DNA of 64,000 bases from Bacteroidota bacterium (GTDB taxonomy: Bacteria; Bacteroidota; Bacteroidia; UKL13-3): assembly GCA_027484685.1 (NCBI GenBank), contig JAIXSO010000049.1, forward strand, positions 25,310-89,309, written 5' to 3'. The translations under genes were made by a program, and so were the position numbers. Positions 1 to 8,183 of this stretch are shown here, piece by piece (the stretch's first letter is position 1; the number at the start of each line of letters is the position of its first letter). The notes under the pieces were generated by a model. It was given only the letters and a program-made list of their open reading frames with translations. It searched no databases and was not told the DNA's origin.

Positions 1-570
1 GTTGGTTAATTTTCGTTGTTCTAGCTGCTTTAAATCGTTGCTCGAAATAGCTAGTACCGCATTGGTTTTATGCAGTATTTTCTCATATTTTTTCAGTAAA
101 AACGCTTCTGTGTGGTAATATATTTTATTAAATAGATTATCTTCATTTTTACCTAAAGCTGCATAATAATCATGCTCAATATTATGCATCCGCACCAACT
201 TAACTCGCTTTCGTAATTTGGGATGATTTAAAAAATATGTAGTGTGCAATCCTTCAAATAATATAGGCGCATCATCGTGTAAAAGTTGATGCAACAGCAT
301 GCGGTGGTTGCGCGTAAATACTATAAAAGGCATGTAAAACTTTAATGGATTTACCAAAACAAAATTACGAGTGTAAGTATATATTCTAAAACAATACTTG
401 TTCAGTTCTTCGCTAATTTCTCTATCGTTGTATTCATAACAATGTAAAGTTATTTGATAACCCAATTCATACAAGCTTTTTACTTTGTAAAAAACATCAA
501 TTACACCACCATAATTAGGTGGCGAAGGAATATCGAATGAAACTATATGTATTTTTGGCGATTTGATAAT
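1..570 (-). CDS. Glycosyltransferase, GT4-like N-terminal half (partial, runs off window)
   Basis: An open frame of 190 codons enters from the left window edge on the minus strand and is absent from the ORF track because it is cut. It reads KSPKIHIVSFDIPSPPNYGG then VIDVFYKVKSLYELGY, the glycine-rich first strand-loop of GT-B glycosyltransferases, followed by a 'RMHNIEHDYY' segment. It lies 117 bp downstream of another glycosyltransferase on the same strand. The frame opens after a double stop (TAA TAA) and contains no ATG, GTG or TTG before the conserved IHIVSF strand, so the start must be ATT (568-570), the next ATC, or a mutated codon. Family assignment is fairly secure; acceptor and donor sugars are unknown. 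Confidence 0.75.
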   Translation of the reverse strand, partial: MIKSPKIHIVSFDIPSPPNYGGVIDVFYKVKSLYELGYQITLHCYEYNDREISEELNKYCFRIYTYTRNFVLVNPLKFYMPFIVFTRNHRMLLHQLLHDDAPILFEGLHTTYFLNHPKLRKRVKLVRMHNIEHDYYAALGKNEDNLFNKIYYHTEAFLLKKYEKILHKTNAVLAISSNDLKQLEQRKLTN

Positions 571-686
571 ATTAAAGATTTATTAGCCAAAAATATATAT
601 TTTAACCTAAAGTTTGTGCAAATAATATAAGCGGCAAAAAAATATTTTCAACAACAATGCTAAGTAATTAGCCACTAGCCATTAAC

Positions 687-1838
687 TTAAAGTATTTGTT
701 TATAATAATTTAACAATTTAGCCTCTTCTTTATCCCAATTAAAGTTTTGAGAAGCTAAAATGCAGTTTTTACTCAACTTTTGATAGGTATTTCTATTATT
801 CAGCAATTCATTGATTGCTTTGGCAATCTCGTTAACCTCACAATCAATTAAAACACTACAATTATACTTTTTGTGAACAGCCTGGTATTCAGGAAAATTA
901 GCACAAATACAAGGTACACCGGCCTGCATATAATCAAAAAATTTATTGGCTAACGAGTAATAATAACTCAAACCATTAGGTTCTAATAAATTCAAACCCA
1001 CTTTTGCATTTACTGTTAATTGTTTTAAATCCGCAGGTTGAACAAAACCTAAAAACTGTACTTTATTTTCTAACTTTTCTTTTACAACTAAATCGCGTAA
1101 TTCTCTACTCAAATCGCCTTCTCCAGCTATGAGTAACTTTATATTTTCAACCTGATGCATGGCCAAAATACTTTGCTCCAAACCCCGACTTTTATTTAAA
1201 GCACCTTGGTATAATATGTATCCATTATTTTCCCCATCAACTTCATTAACCTTATCAACCCTATTAACTTCATCAACTCCATCAACTTTATCAACCGCAT
1301 CAACCATAACAGGAACATTCATAATTACCTCAAAATGATTAACATACATATTGCTCAATAAATCAGCCAATTGTGGGCCAACAGTATAACACAACTTTGC
1401 TTTTGGTATAAATATTTTCCCAATCACATGCCAAATGGTTTTGGTAATTTTTCTATTAGTAACCTCTGGAACTTCGGTAAAATGCTCGTGTGCATCAAAA
1501 ATTAAAGTATTGTTATTTAAAGTAGCGGTAATACCACAAGCTAAAATTGTATCTAAATCTATGGCACAAATGGCATTGGTTTTTTGCCTTAACAAATACC
1601 ACAATAACCTCAAATTAAACTCTAAATAAAACAGCTTGCCTTTATTTATTTTACAAGTTAAACGTGTTTGATTAAAGTTAAAGTCTGTTTTTAATGGTTT
1701 GGAATGAGGCAATTTACGACCAACCAATTCCACCTCATAACCTGCATTGGCAAGGCTTGAGCAAATGCGCTGCATGCGTTGGTCGTAACTTAAGTCGTTG
1801 GTTACGGTAAATATTATTTTTTTATTTTTTAGCTGCAA
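687..1838 (-). CDS. Glycosyltransferase family 4 (GT-B fold)
   Basis: 383 residues. The N-terminal domain begins IIFTVTNDLSYDQRMQRICS, typical of Bacteroidota sugar transferases that follow a 'tNDl..DqRm' pattern. The C-terminal nucleotide-sugar domain has YILYQGALNKSRGLE, a 'LLIAGEGD' strand and a final LLNN-type helix. Its ATG lies inside the 3' end of recQ (10 bp overlap), so the two are probably cotranscribed. Between the two Rossmann domains sits a (V-D/N-x)8 stretch encoded by eight 9-bp tandem units, which is not part of the fold and is described separately. The likely role is cell-envelope glycan assembly in the cytoplasm; the substrate cannot be told from sequence. Confidence 0.85.
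   Translation of the reverse strand: MQLKNKKIIFTVTNDLSYDQRMQRICSSLANAGYEVELVGRKLPHSKPLKTDFNFNQTRLTCKINKGKLFYLEFNLRLLWYLLRQKTNAICAIDLDTILACGITATLNNNTLIFDAHEHFTEVPEVTNRKITKTIWHVIGKIFIPKAKLCYTVGPQLADLLSNMYVNHFEVIMNVPVMVDAVDKVDGVDEVNRVDKVNEVDGENNGYILYQGALNKSRGLEQSILAMHQVENIKLLIAGEGDLSRELRDLVVKEKLENKVQFLGFVQPADLKQLTVNAKVGLNLLEPNGLSYYYSLANKFFDYMQAGVPCICANFPEYQAVHKKYNCSVLIDCEVNEIAKAINELLNNRNTYQKLSKNCILASQNFNWDKEEAKLLNYYKQIL
1235..1305 (-). repeat. Eight 9-bp tandem units inside a glycosyltransferase gene
   Basis: On the coding strand the unit is GTTGATnnn (GTTAATnnn in two), giving VDAVDKVDGVDEVNRVDK and onward. The third codon of each unit varies (GCG, AAA, GGA, GAA, AGG, AAG, GAA, GGG) while the first two are fixed. 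It falls at the linker between the two GT-B domains, where a length change should be tolerated. Confidence 0.9.
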
Positions 1839-3748
1839 TGTAATTGGTAAGCACTATCGTAGCGCAATTTATTATTATCTAACAAAAGCCTTAGTACAAT
1901 GGTAAAAACTTGCATATCTTGGGTAGATACTTTTTCGAATAAATCTACTGAATTAATAGGCCCTTGTTGTACTATGGTTAAAATTTCTTGTTCTATAATT
2001 TGTGTTAATTCCTTTTTCTCATTTAATTTTTTTCTATCAATACACACATCGCAATAGCCGCAATCATTGGCACTGTAATCGTTAAAGTATTCTAATAGCT
2101 GCCTACTTCTACATAAATCGCTTGGATTGGCATAAGCCATCATGGCTTGTATTTTTTCAATATAAGTTTGCTTACGTTCTGCTAAATATTTTTTGTTTAA
2201 AGTTAAGTATTTTATGTCTTGCCTTTCGGTTACAAAAGTAAGTTGCGATACTTCTTTGGTTTTGATATAATCTAAAATTTCTAACTGATGTAATCTTTCT
2301 AAATACTTATAAATACTGGCCACAGGCAGCTTTACCCTATTGGCAATTTCGAGTTCATTTATTCTTATATAATTATCAAATAAACCTCCATAACTACGCA
2401 ATAATAATTTGGTAAAAGCATCAAAAGTGGCATTCTCTACCTGAAACTTATACAAAGCTTCATGGCTACAAATTATTTTAATTTTTGATGGTTCGTAAAA
2501 TGCTTCTGATAATAAAATTAAGTTGGTTTGTTCTAATATTTTTAAACAACTATACGTTTTAAATGCTTCAAAATTATAGCGTTTTACAAACGATATAATA
2601 TCAAAATCAAAACTACGCTCAGGCTTCGCGTTTACTGGCACTTGCAGGTAATCGCAAATGGCTTGATAGGTTAAACTTATTTCGTTTACATCAGGATAAT
2701 TTACACCAATTTTTTTCTTAGCGTTTATATCATCGCTTGTATCGTGTAACAAAACACAAAATGCTGGTCGCTCGTCTCTCCCTGCCCTACCTGCTTCTTG
2801 GTAATAAGCCTCCAAACAATCAGGCATTTCAAAATGAACTACCAACCTACAATCTGGCTTATCTATTCCCATACCAAAAGCATTGGTACAAGCCATAATT
2901 CGTGTACGGTTATTAATCCACAAGTTTTGTTTATAGCTGCGCATTTCGCCACTTAAACCAGCATGGTAAAAATCGGCAGCAATGCCATTTTGATTTAAAA
3001 ATTTAGCAATATCTTCCGTTTGTTTTCTGTTTCTAACATATACCAATCCGCTTCCGTGGCTATTTTTTATAATAGCTAATAACTTTTCAGCTTTATTTTC
3101 GGTTTGCCTTACTATGTATTGTAAATTTTTTCGTTCAAAACTTTTAGCAAAAACTGCTGGAGTATTTAAAGCCAATTGAGTTTGAATATCTTCAACAACT
3201 TGTTTGGTAGCTGTAGCTGTAAGCGCAATGATATTGATGTTTGGTAAATGCTGGCGCAATTCAGCTATTTGTCGGTATTCAGGTCTAAAATCGTGCCCCC
3301 ACTGACTGATACAATGTGCCTCATCAATGGCAATTAAATTAATGGGTAAATAAGGTAATTTTTCAATGAATAAACTGGTATTTAAACGCTCTGGCGAAAC
3401 GTATAAAAACTTCAAATCTTCATCAACGCAAGCATTGTTAAGTATTAAATTTATTTCTCTGTAATTTAAACCGCTGTATATGGATTTGGCTTTGATGTTT
3501 CGTTTTTCCAAGTTTTCTACTTGGTCTTTCATTAAAGCTATTAAAGGCGAAATTACCAAACACAAACCTGGCTTAACCATAGCTGGAACCTGAAAACACA
3601 AGGATTTACCACCACCCGTTGGCAAAAGCGCAAGCGTATCTTTTCCATCTAAAACCGATTGAATGATATCGGCTTGCAATGGTCTAAATTGATTATAGCC
3701 CCAATAATTTTTAAGTATTTGCTGAGGTGTAACTTGGCTTTGCTCCAT
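1829..3748 (-). CDS. recQ: ATP-dependent DNA helicase RecQ
   Basis: 639 residues, the usual size for Bacteroidota RecQ. Motifs in order: Q-motif/FRPLQADII, Walker A LPTGGGKSLCF, DEAH box IDEAHCISQWGHDFRPEY, SAT-type ALTATAT, GMGIDKPDCR, and motif VI QEAGRAGRD. The C-terminal RecQ zinc-binding part has CRSRQLLEYF followed by CGYCDVC, then a short winged-helix region; there is no clear HRDC domain. It is a 3'-5' helicase for recombination and fork repair. It is the first gene of a minus-strand group, overlapping the glycosyltransferase start by 10 bp and lying 16 bp downstream of the LolD-like gene. Confidence 0.97.
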   Translation of the reverse strand: MEQSQVTPQQILKNYWGYNQFRPLQADIIQSVLDGKDTLALLPTGGGKSLCFQVPAMVKPGLCLVISPLIALMKDQVENLEKRNIKAKSIYSGLNYREINLILNNACVDEDLKFLYVSPERLNTSLFIEKLPYLPINLIAIDEAHCISQWGHDFRPEYRQIAELRQHLPNINIIALTATATKQVVEDIQTQLALNTPAVFAKSFERKNLQYIVRQTENKAEKLLAIIKNSHGSGLVYVRNRKQTEDIAKFLNQNGIAADFYHAGLSGEMRSYKQNLWINNRTRIMACTNAFGMGIDKPDCRLVVHFEMPDCLEAYYQEAGRAGRDERPAFCVLLHDTSDDINAKKKIGVNYPDVNEISLTYQAICDYLQVPVNAKPERSFDFDIISFVKRYNFEAFKTYSCLKILEQTNLILLSEAFYEPSKIKIICSHEALYKFQVENATFDAFTKLLLRSYGGLFDNYIRINELEIANRVKLPVASIYKYLERLHQLEILDYIKTKEVSQLTFVTERQDIKYLTLNKKYLAERKQTYIEKIQAMMAYANPSDLCRSRQLLEYFNDYSANDCGYCDVCIDRKKLNEKKELTQIIEQEILTIVQQGPINSVDLFEKVSTQDMQVFTIVLRLLLDNNKLRYDSAYQLHCS

Positions 3749-3764
3749 TTTACAATAACAAAAA

Positions 3765-4415
3765 TTACAGAATTAAACCATCTTTCATGGTTAATTTTCT
3801 ATCGCAACGATTGGCTAACTCTTCGTTATGCGTAACAATAACTATGGTTTGATTGAATTTATCTCTTAAATCAAAAAACAAATCATGAAGCGATTGGGCA
3901 CTTGCCGAATCTAAATTTCCACTTGGTTCATCGGCCAATAAAACCGCTGGATTATTAATAATGGCTCGCGCCACAGCCACACGTTGCTGCTCGCCTCCAC
4001 TTAACTCACTTGGTTTATGAGTTGTTCTGTCTTTTATTCCTAAATAGTCAAATAATTCCAAAGCACGTTGTTTGGCTTGAGTTTTATTGGTTTTAGCTAT
4101 CCAAGCTGGAATCATTACATTTTCAAAAGCGGTAAACTCAGGCAGCAACTGATGAAACTGAAAAATAAAACCAATGTTTTTATTTCTAAAATCCGACAGT
4201 TTACTATCATTCAAACTATTCACCAATTGCTCGTTTAGTAGCAAAGTTCCAGTATCGGCTTTATCTAAAGTACCTAAAATTTGTAATAAAGTAGTTTTAC
4301 CAGCTCCACTTGCGCCCACTATAGCTACAATTTCGCCCTTGCCAATGTTTAAGTTAATTCCTTTTAACACCTGCAATTGGTTATAACTCTTACAAATATT
4401 TTCTGCTTTTATCAT
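3765..4415 (-). CDS. lolD: ABC transporter ATP-binding protein, LolD/MacB type
   Basis: The track ORF starts at 4526, but residues before [11 protein letters not shown] come from intergenic repeat words; the ATG at 4413-4415 gives a 216-residue protein of normal LolD size. Walker [11 protein letters not shown]-loop [18 protein letters not shown], signature [14 protein letters not shown], Walker [11 protein letters not shown]-loop NLDS and H-loop VTHNEE are all intact. [10 protein letters not shown](T/S)A..N is typical of the LolCDE lipoprotein-release ATPase. No permease gene is adjacent, which is common in Bacteroidota. The precise partner (LolCE versus a MacB/FtsX-like permease) is inferred. 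Confidence 0.85.
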   Translation of the reverse strand: MIKAENICKSYNQLQVLKGINLNIGKGEIVAIVGASGAGKTTLLQILGTLDKADTGTLLLNEQLVNSLNDSKLSDFRNKNIGFIFQFHQLLPEFTAFENVMIPAWIAKTNKTQAKQRALELFDYLGIKDRTTHKPSELSGGEQQRVAVARAIINNPAVLLADEPSGNLDSASAQSLHDLFFDLRDKFNQTIVIVTHNEELANRCDRKLTMKDGLIL

Positions 4416-4435
4416 GAGAGGCAAATTTATATTAA

Positions 4436-4460
4436 ATTTTGGATTTTGAATGTTGAATTT
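4436..4460 (+). repeat. Short word repeat (ATTTTGGATTTTGAAT type)
   Basis: Two near-identical 'gaattttggat' words separated by 'tttgaatg' lie directly upstream of the LolD start. They account for the spurious [11 protein letters not shown] in the ORF-track extension of that gene. This is intergenic filler of the same sort as other word repeats in the window. Confidence 0.6.
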
Positions 4461-4481
4461 TGGATGAGTTGGGACAATTGC

Positions 4482-4538
4482 GTAGAGACGTTGCACTGCA
4501 ACATCTTTTATATAAAGACGTAACATGTTACGTTTCTA
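4482..4538. repeat. Composite palindromic intergenic element
   Basis: The ends pair (GTAGAGACGT with ACGTTTCTAC), and inside them lie two smaller perfect palindromes, GTTGCACTGCAAC-like and GTAACATGTTAC. The DNA could fold as one long hairpin or two arms. There is no U-tract, so it is not an ordinary terminator. Similar GTAGAGACG palindromic elements are familiar from Bacteroidota intergenic DNA. Confidence 0.75.
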
Positions 4539-4566
4539 CTTTTTCCCTCGCGGCTATATTGATATG

Positions 4567-4643
4567 ATTAGCGAAGCGTTATTGGGATTTGTTATGAAAT
4601 ATCGTGTCAGATAGTTACGAACAGCAACGCAATTGCTTAGCGA
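4567..4643 (+). repeat. Dispersed repeat family A, copy 1 (diverged)
   Basis: Contains ATTAGCGAAGCGTTATTGGG followed by 'atttgttatgaaat' and, further on, 'ttacgaacagcaacgcaattg'. These segments match, in the same order, the best preserved copy at 50071-50206. It is degenerate, and it lies between the LolD-like gene and the small lipoprotein. Confidence 0.6.
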
Positions 4644-4668
4644 AAAAACTATAAATTGTTTGAAATTT

Positions 4669-5241
4669 TTACAATTTTACATTAACTAAATTCAATGTAT
4701 CATTACTTGTTGGAATAACAATTTGTAGCAATCCTTCTTTTAGTGTAAATAAATATCCTAGTGTAGTAGTAGAATTTTCAGGATTAATTTTTTTAACATT
4801 ATTATAGTAGTTTCCTTCTATTAACAAAGAATCAGAAGATGGTTGTTTTAAATAACCCGCATTTAATGATCTACTCTTGTTCTTGTAACTTATAATCATT
4901 GTTCTACTACCTGGTTTTAAAAAAGTATGTTGTATCGTAATTTTATCACTATTTTTAGTACAAATAAAAACTATGTACCTTCGTTGAAGATTATATGTTT
5001 GGGGGCAATATTCTTGGCTTGTATATTTACCCCAATCATATACATAACCTTGTCCAACAAATAAATTGGTATCTAGAGTAGTTTTATTAATAAAGGTTAG
5101 CTCAGAAAAGTCATTATAGGGTACCACTTTTAACTCTTCTATTGGCTGGTATTCATCACTACTTTGATGACCACAATCACTATCTTTTTTGCAAGAATTA
5201 TTCAATAGCAAGCTAATAATAAATATGAGTTTTAATTTCAT
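4669..5241 (-). CDS. Small putative lipoprotein, unknown function
   Basis: 190 residues from the ATG at 5241; the track start nine codons upstream would bury the signal peptide. MKLKLIFIISLLLNNSCKKD is a lysine-rich start, hydrophobic core and cysteine, compatible with a Bacteroidota lipoprotein although Asn at -2/-3 is not a perfect lipobox. The rest is a predicted beta-rich domain with a C-terminal LQIVIPTSNDTLNLVNVKL strand. No known family is recognised. It is isolated between repeat DNA and the divergent smpB, so no operon clue exists. Confidence 0.6.
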   Translation of the reverse strand: MKLKLIFIISLLLNNSCKKDSDCGHQSSDEYQPIEELKVVPYNDFSELTFINKTTLDTNLFVGQGYVYDWGKYTSQEYCPQTYNLQRRYIVFICTKNSDKITIQHTFLKPGSRTMIISYKNKSRSLNAGYLKQPSSDSLLIEGNYYNNVKKINPENSTTTLGYLFTLKEGLLQIVIPTSNDTLNLVNVKL

Positions 5242-5418
5242 TATACTTGCTGATTTTAAAATTTCCATTCAATTTGTTTTAAATAAATTACTCAAACTTA
5301 AAGTGTTTTATCGGTAAAATAAAATTTTTGCCATTATAGCATTAAAACAAAACACCCACCAACTTATCAACCCATACTCAAAAAACAAAAAAATAGTTTT
5401 TCTTTGTACGTTCAAATC

Positions 5419-5880
5419 ATGAGTAAAGATAAAGCTTACAAGCGCATTAATATTGTAAATAAAAAAGCAAGTTTTGAGTTTCAACTATTAACCAAATACA
5501 CGGCCGGAATGGTATTAGGTGGTACTGAAGTAAAATCTATCAAAGCTGGAAATGCCTCTATTACAGAAGCTTTTTGTTATTTTAGAGATAATGAGCTTTA
5601 TGTTAGGAATATGAATATTGGTACTTTTAAACAAGGAACCATTTATAACCACGACCCACTTGCGGTACGTAAACTTCTTTTGAAAAAGGTAGAACTAAAA
5701 AAGCTGCAAAAACGTGGCGAAGAAAAAGGTTTTTCCATTGTTCCCCTTAAATTATTTGAAGCCGAAAATGGTTTTATAAAAATAGAAATTGCGCTTGCAC
5801 AAGGTAAAAAAGCCTTCGATAAACGCGAAACCATCAAAGAACGAGACATTGAACGAAATTTGAGACGAAAGGACGAGTAA
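5419..5880 (+). CDS. smpB: SsrA-binding protein SmpB
   Basis: 153 residues from the ATG at 5419 (the track TTG at 5404 adds MYVQI, not conserved). Family landmarks are NKKASFEFQLLTKYTAGMVL, GTEVKSIKAGNASITEAF, LYVRNMNI and the C-terminal basic tail ERDIERNLRRKDE that enters the decoding centre. SmpB binds tmRNA and delivers it to stalled ribosomes in trans-translation. It is a single-gene unit; the tmRNA gene was not seen in the window. A TTTCTTTGTACG stretch just upstream resembles a weak Bacteroidota -7 box, which would make the leader very short. Confidence 0.97.
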   Translation: MSKDKAYKRINIVNKKASFEFQLLTKYTAGMVLGGTEVKSIKAGNASITEAFCYFRDNELYVRNMNIGTFKQGTIYNHDPLAVRKLLLKKVELKKLQKRGEEKGFSIVPLKLFEAENGFIKIEIALAQGKKAFDKRETIKERDIERNLRRKDE

Positions 5881-5971
5881 TTGTGAGATGGGAAATGTGA
5901 GATGTGAAATGAGTTCGATAAACTTATCTGCTAGAGACTAGAATCAATAGCCGTTCGGCTTTAGCCAACGG
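5881..5971 (+). repeat. Word repeats and a small hairpin after smpB
   Basis: Directly after the smpB stop there are imperfect iterations of GAGATG(T/G)GAAATG. Further on, CCGTTCGGCTTTAGCCAACGG can fold into a short stem 15 bp before the next ATG. It has no U-tract, so termination is doubtful; it may be another palindromic word. Confidence 0.6.
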
Positions 5972-5985
5972 AAAAAAAGAAAAAA

Positions 5986-6774
5986 ATGAATATAGATTTA
6001 ACAAATAAAAATGCATTGGTTTGCGGTAGTACCAAAGGTATTGGTTATGCCATTGCTATGCAATTAGCAAAATGTGGAGCAAACGTTACTTTAATGGCCC
6101 GAAACGGTAATTTATTACAAAGTATTGTGCGCGATTTAGATACCAGTTTAGGACAAAAACATGATTTTTTAGTTGCCGATTTTAGTCAACCAAAACAAGT
6201 AAAAGAAGCCATAGAAGTACAAGCACAAAAACACCATATTTACCATATTTTGGTGAATAATAGCGGTGGCCCTGTGGCTGGTTTAGCCATTGATGCCAAA
6301 GAAGAAGATTTTTTAAATGCATTTAATGCACATGTTTTAAGTAGCCATCATTTGGTGCAAAGCGTTTTCCCAGGTATGAAACAAGCAGGCTACGGACGCA
6401 TTATAAATATTATTTCTACCAGTGTAAAAATTCCTTTAAAAGGTTTAGGAGTAAGCAATACAATTAGAGGTGCAATGGCTAATTACAGCAAAACATTGGC
6501 TAACGAATTAGCTCCTTTTAAAATTACAGTAAACAATATTTTACCTGGAGCAACAGCAACAGATAGGTTGAAACAAATTATAGACAACAAAGCTCAAAAA
6601 CAACAACACAGCACTGACGAAGTGAGTCAAGAAATGTTAAGCGAAATTCCTATGGGTCGTTTTGGCGAACCAAACGAAATAGCTTATGCAGCTACCTTTT
6701 TAGCTTCGGAATATGCATCGTACATTACTGGAATTAATGTTCCGGTAGATGGAGGAAGAACTGGAAATCTTTAG
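5986..6774 (+). CDS. SDR family protein, BKR-like subgroup without canonical Tyr/Lys
   Basis: 262 residues with Rossmann start NALVCGSTKGIGYAIA, NNSGGPVAG (NNAG position), IISTS and C-terminal PVDGGRTGNL. At the catalytic YxxxK position the sequence reads VSNTIRGAMANYSK, so Tyr becomes Ser and Lys becomes Arg. This matches the known BKR-like subgroup (cd05344 type), often annotated 3-oxoacyl-ACP reductase, that lacks the perfect tetrad; it is therefore not a mutation unique to this gene. Substrate and even oxidoreductase activity are uncertain. It is monocistronic, bounded by word repeats on both sides. Confidence 0.88.
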   Translation: MNIDLTNKNALVCGSTKGIGYAIAMQLAKCGANVTLMARNGNLLQSIVRDLDTSLGQKHDFLVADFSQPKQVKEAIEVQAQKHHIYHILVNNSGGPVAGLAIDAKEEDFLNAFNAHVLSSHHLVQSVFPGMKQAGYGRIINIISTSVKIPLKGLGVSNTIRGAMANYSKTLANELAPFKITVNNILPGATATDRLKQIIDNKAQKQQHSTDEVSQEMLSEIPMGRFGEPNEIAYAATFLASEYASYITGINVPVDGGRTGNL

Positions 6775-6803
6775 TTGATGGTTGATAGTTGTCAGTTGAT
6801 AGA
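6773..6803 (+). repeat. GTTGAT-type word repeat overlapping the SDR stop
   Basis: Begins inside the stop codon of the SDR gene and reads AGTTGATGGTTGATAGTTG and onward. The reverse complement of the insertion inside hisS at 22442-22474 carries nearly the same words (AGTTGATGGTTGTTAGTTGA). Confidence 0.75.
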
Positions 6804-6848
6804 GTAAGTTTCTTTCTGCTGGATTTTGGCATCAAGTTTCTAGTAAAA

Positions 6849-6906
6849 AACCACATAGAACATAAACACATAGCTAATAAACTATGCTTCTATATTCTAT
6901 GTGGTT
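6849..6906. terminator. Bidirectional hairpin between convergent genes
   Basis: AACCACATAGAA pairs perfectly with TTCTATGTGGTT over 12 bp, with A-rich DNA on the left and T-rich DNA on the right. It sits between the convergent SDR and MBL-hydrolase genes, so it can serve both. The long loop repeats CACATAG words, suggesting a word repeat used as a terminator. Confidence 0.6.
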
Positions 6907-6937
6907 AAATATTTATTTTAAAAAATCACTCAAAAAG

Positions 6938-8056
6938 TTATTCAAAATCCCACCAAATACTATCAGGATAGTTTTGGTTTATAATTACTGGTTGACCAAT
7001 TAACGGTGTGGTAGTTTTTACATTATTTTGTTTTGCAATGGTGGTTACTTGTTTAATCGGCTCGTTCCAAGGATGCAAAGCAAGGGTAAATTTACTCCAA
7101 TGAACCGGCATTAATACTTTGGTTTTTAAATCAATTGCAGCCTGAACTACTTGCTCTGGCATCATGTGTATATAACCCCACATTTTATTGTATTGCCCAC
7201 ATTCCAATAAAGCTAAATCGAATGGGCCATATTTATTACCAATTTCTTTAAAGTGCGTATCAAAACCGCTATCGCCACCTAAAAATATATTTTCGGTTGG
7301 TGTTTTTAAAATATACGATGCCCAAAGTGTTTGGTTACGCTTAAATTTCCTACCTGAAAAATGCCTTGCAGGAGCAGCTGTTAACTGAATATCATTGCTT
7401 ATTTTCAACGAATCCCACCAGTCAAATTCCGATATTTTATCATCGGTTATTCCCCAAGAATTTAAATGAGCACCAACTCCCAACGAGGTATAAAAATGTT
7501 TGGTTTTATGCTTTAATTTATCAATGGTTTTATAATCCAAATGATCATAATGATCGTGTGTGATTATTACCATATCTAATTCAGGAAAATCATCTACATT
7601 ATATTCATTAGCTCCATCATAGTTTTTAGCAAAAAAACTTACAGGAGAAGCATTTCCACTAAAAACTGGGTCAATCAATATATTCAAGCCATTGGTTTTA
7701 ATAAAATAAGAAGAATGACCAAACCAAATTATTTGAGTTTTAGAACTATCCAATGCTAATAAATTAGTTTTTACAGAAGGAATTTTTTGTTTTGGTTCAC
7801 TTAATTTAGTTTTATTTATATAGGCTTTTAAAATATCAAAATAGCTTGTTCCTTCGGCTAAATCAGGGGTAAAATGCTGGTTTTGGAAAGCTCCATCTCG
7901 GTAATTAGGCGATTTTTTTACTCGCTCTAGTCTATTTCCAGTTGGTACTTGACCAAATTGTTTTTGTTCTAAAAAAATATATCCACTGGTAGATAAACCC
8001 AATAAGATTGCAATAAATATAATCATTCGTTTTTTAAATTTTGATTGAAGTTTCAT
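6938..8056 (-). CDS. MBL-fold metal-dependent hydrolase, NAPE-PLD/RomA-like
   Basis: 372 residues from the ATG at 8056; the track TTG at 8071 adds five residues. An N-terminal hydrophobic segment RMIIFIAILLGLSTSGYIF anchors or exports it. IIWFGHSSYFIKTNG, THDHYDHLDY (HxHxDH), PARHFSGR, GDSGFDTHF and MPVHWSKF are the metal-ligand motifs in order and match the outer-membrane RomA / N-acyl-phosphatidylethanolamine phospholipase-like branch. A phosphodiesterase or related hydrolase acting in the periplasm is likely. Nothing nearby suggests a substrate. Confidence 0.88.
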   Translation of the reverse strand: MKLQSKFKKRMIIFIAILLGLSTSGYIFLEQKQFGQVPTGNRLERVKKSPNYRDGAFQNQHFTPDLAEGTSYFDILKAYINKTKLSEPKQKIPSVKTNLLALDSSKTQIIWFGHSSYFIKTNGLNILIDPVFSGNASPVSFFAKNYDGANEYNVDDFPELDMVIITHDHYDHLDYKTIDKLKHKTKHFYTSLGVGAHLNSWGITDDKISEFDWWDSLKISNDIQLTAAPARHFSGRKFKRNQTLWASYILKTPTENIFLGGDSGFDTHFKEIGNKYGPFDLALLECGQYNKMWGYIHMMPEQVVQAAIDLKTKVLMPVHWSKFTLALHPWNEPIKQVTTIAKQNNVKTTTPLIGQPVIINQNYPDSIWWDFE

Positions 8057-8130
8057 TTTTTGAAGGAGCAAATGAAACTAATAATTGCTTTCATTTCATA
8101 TAGATTTTTACTGGAAATGATAAAAGGTAA

Positions 8131-8171
8131 AAAAATAAAAAAGCCTCAACAAAATTAGTGTTGAGGCTTTA
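8131..8171 (-). terminator. Terminator of the exopolysaccharide operon
   Basis: On the minus strand AAAGCCTCAACA pairs with TGTTGAGGCTTT around a 7-nt loop, then TTTTATTTTTTTACC follows. It lies 12 bp after the stop of the last glycosyltransferase in the operon. Confidence 0.9.
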
Positions 8172-8183
8172 AGTATAATAAGC

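Noticed and set aside
4416-4526. N-terminal extension of the LolD-like protein in the ORF track
   Set aside because: It is encoded by intergenic word and palindrome repeats and precedes a good ATG at the family start.
6657-6774. Possible frameshift in the SDR because YxxxK seems missing
   Set aside because: The Ser/Arg pattern agrees with a known SDR subgroup and the frame is intact to the end.
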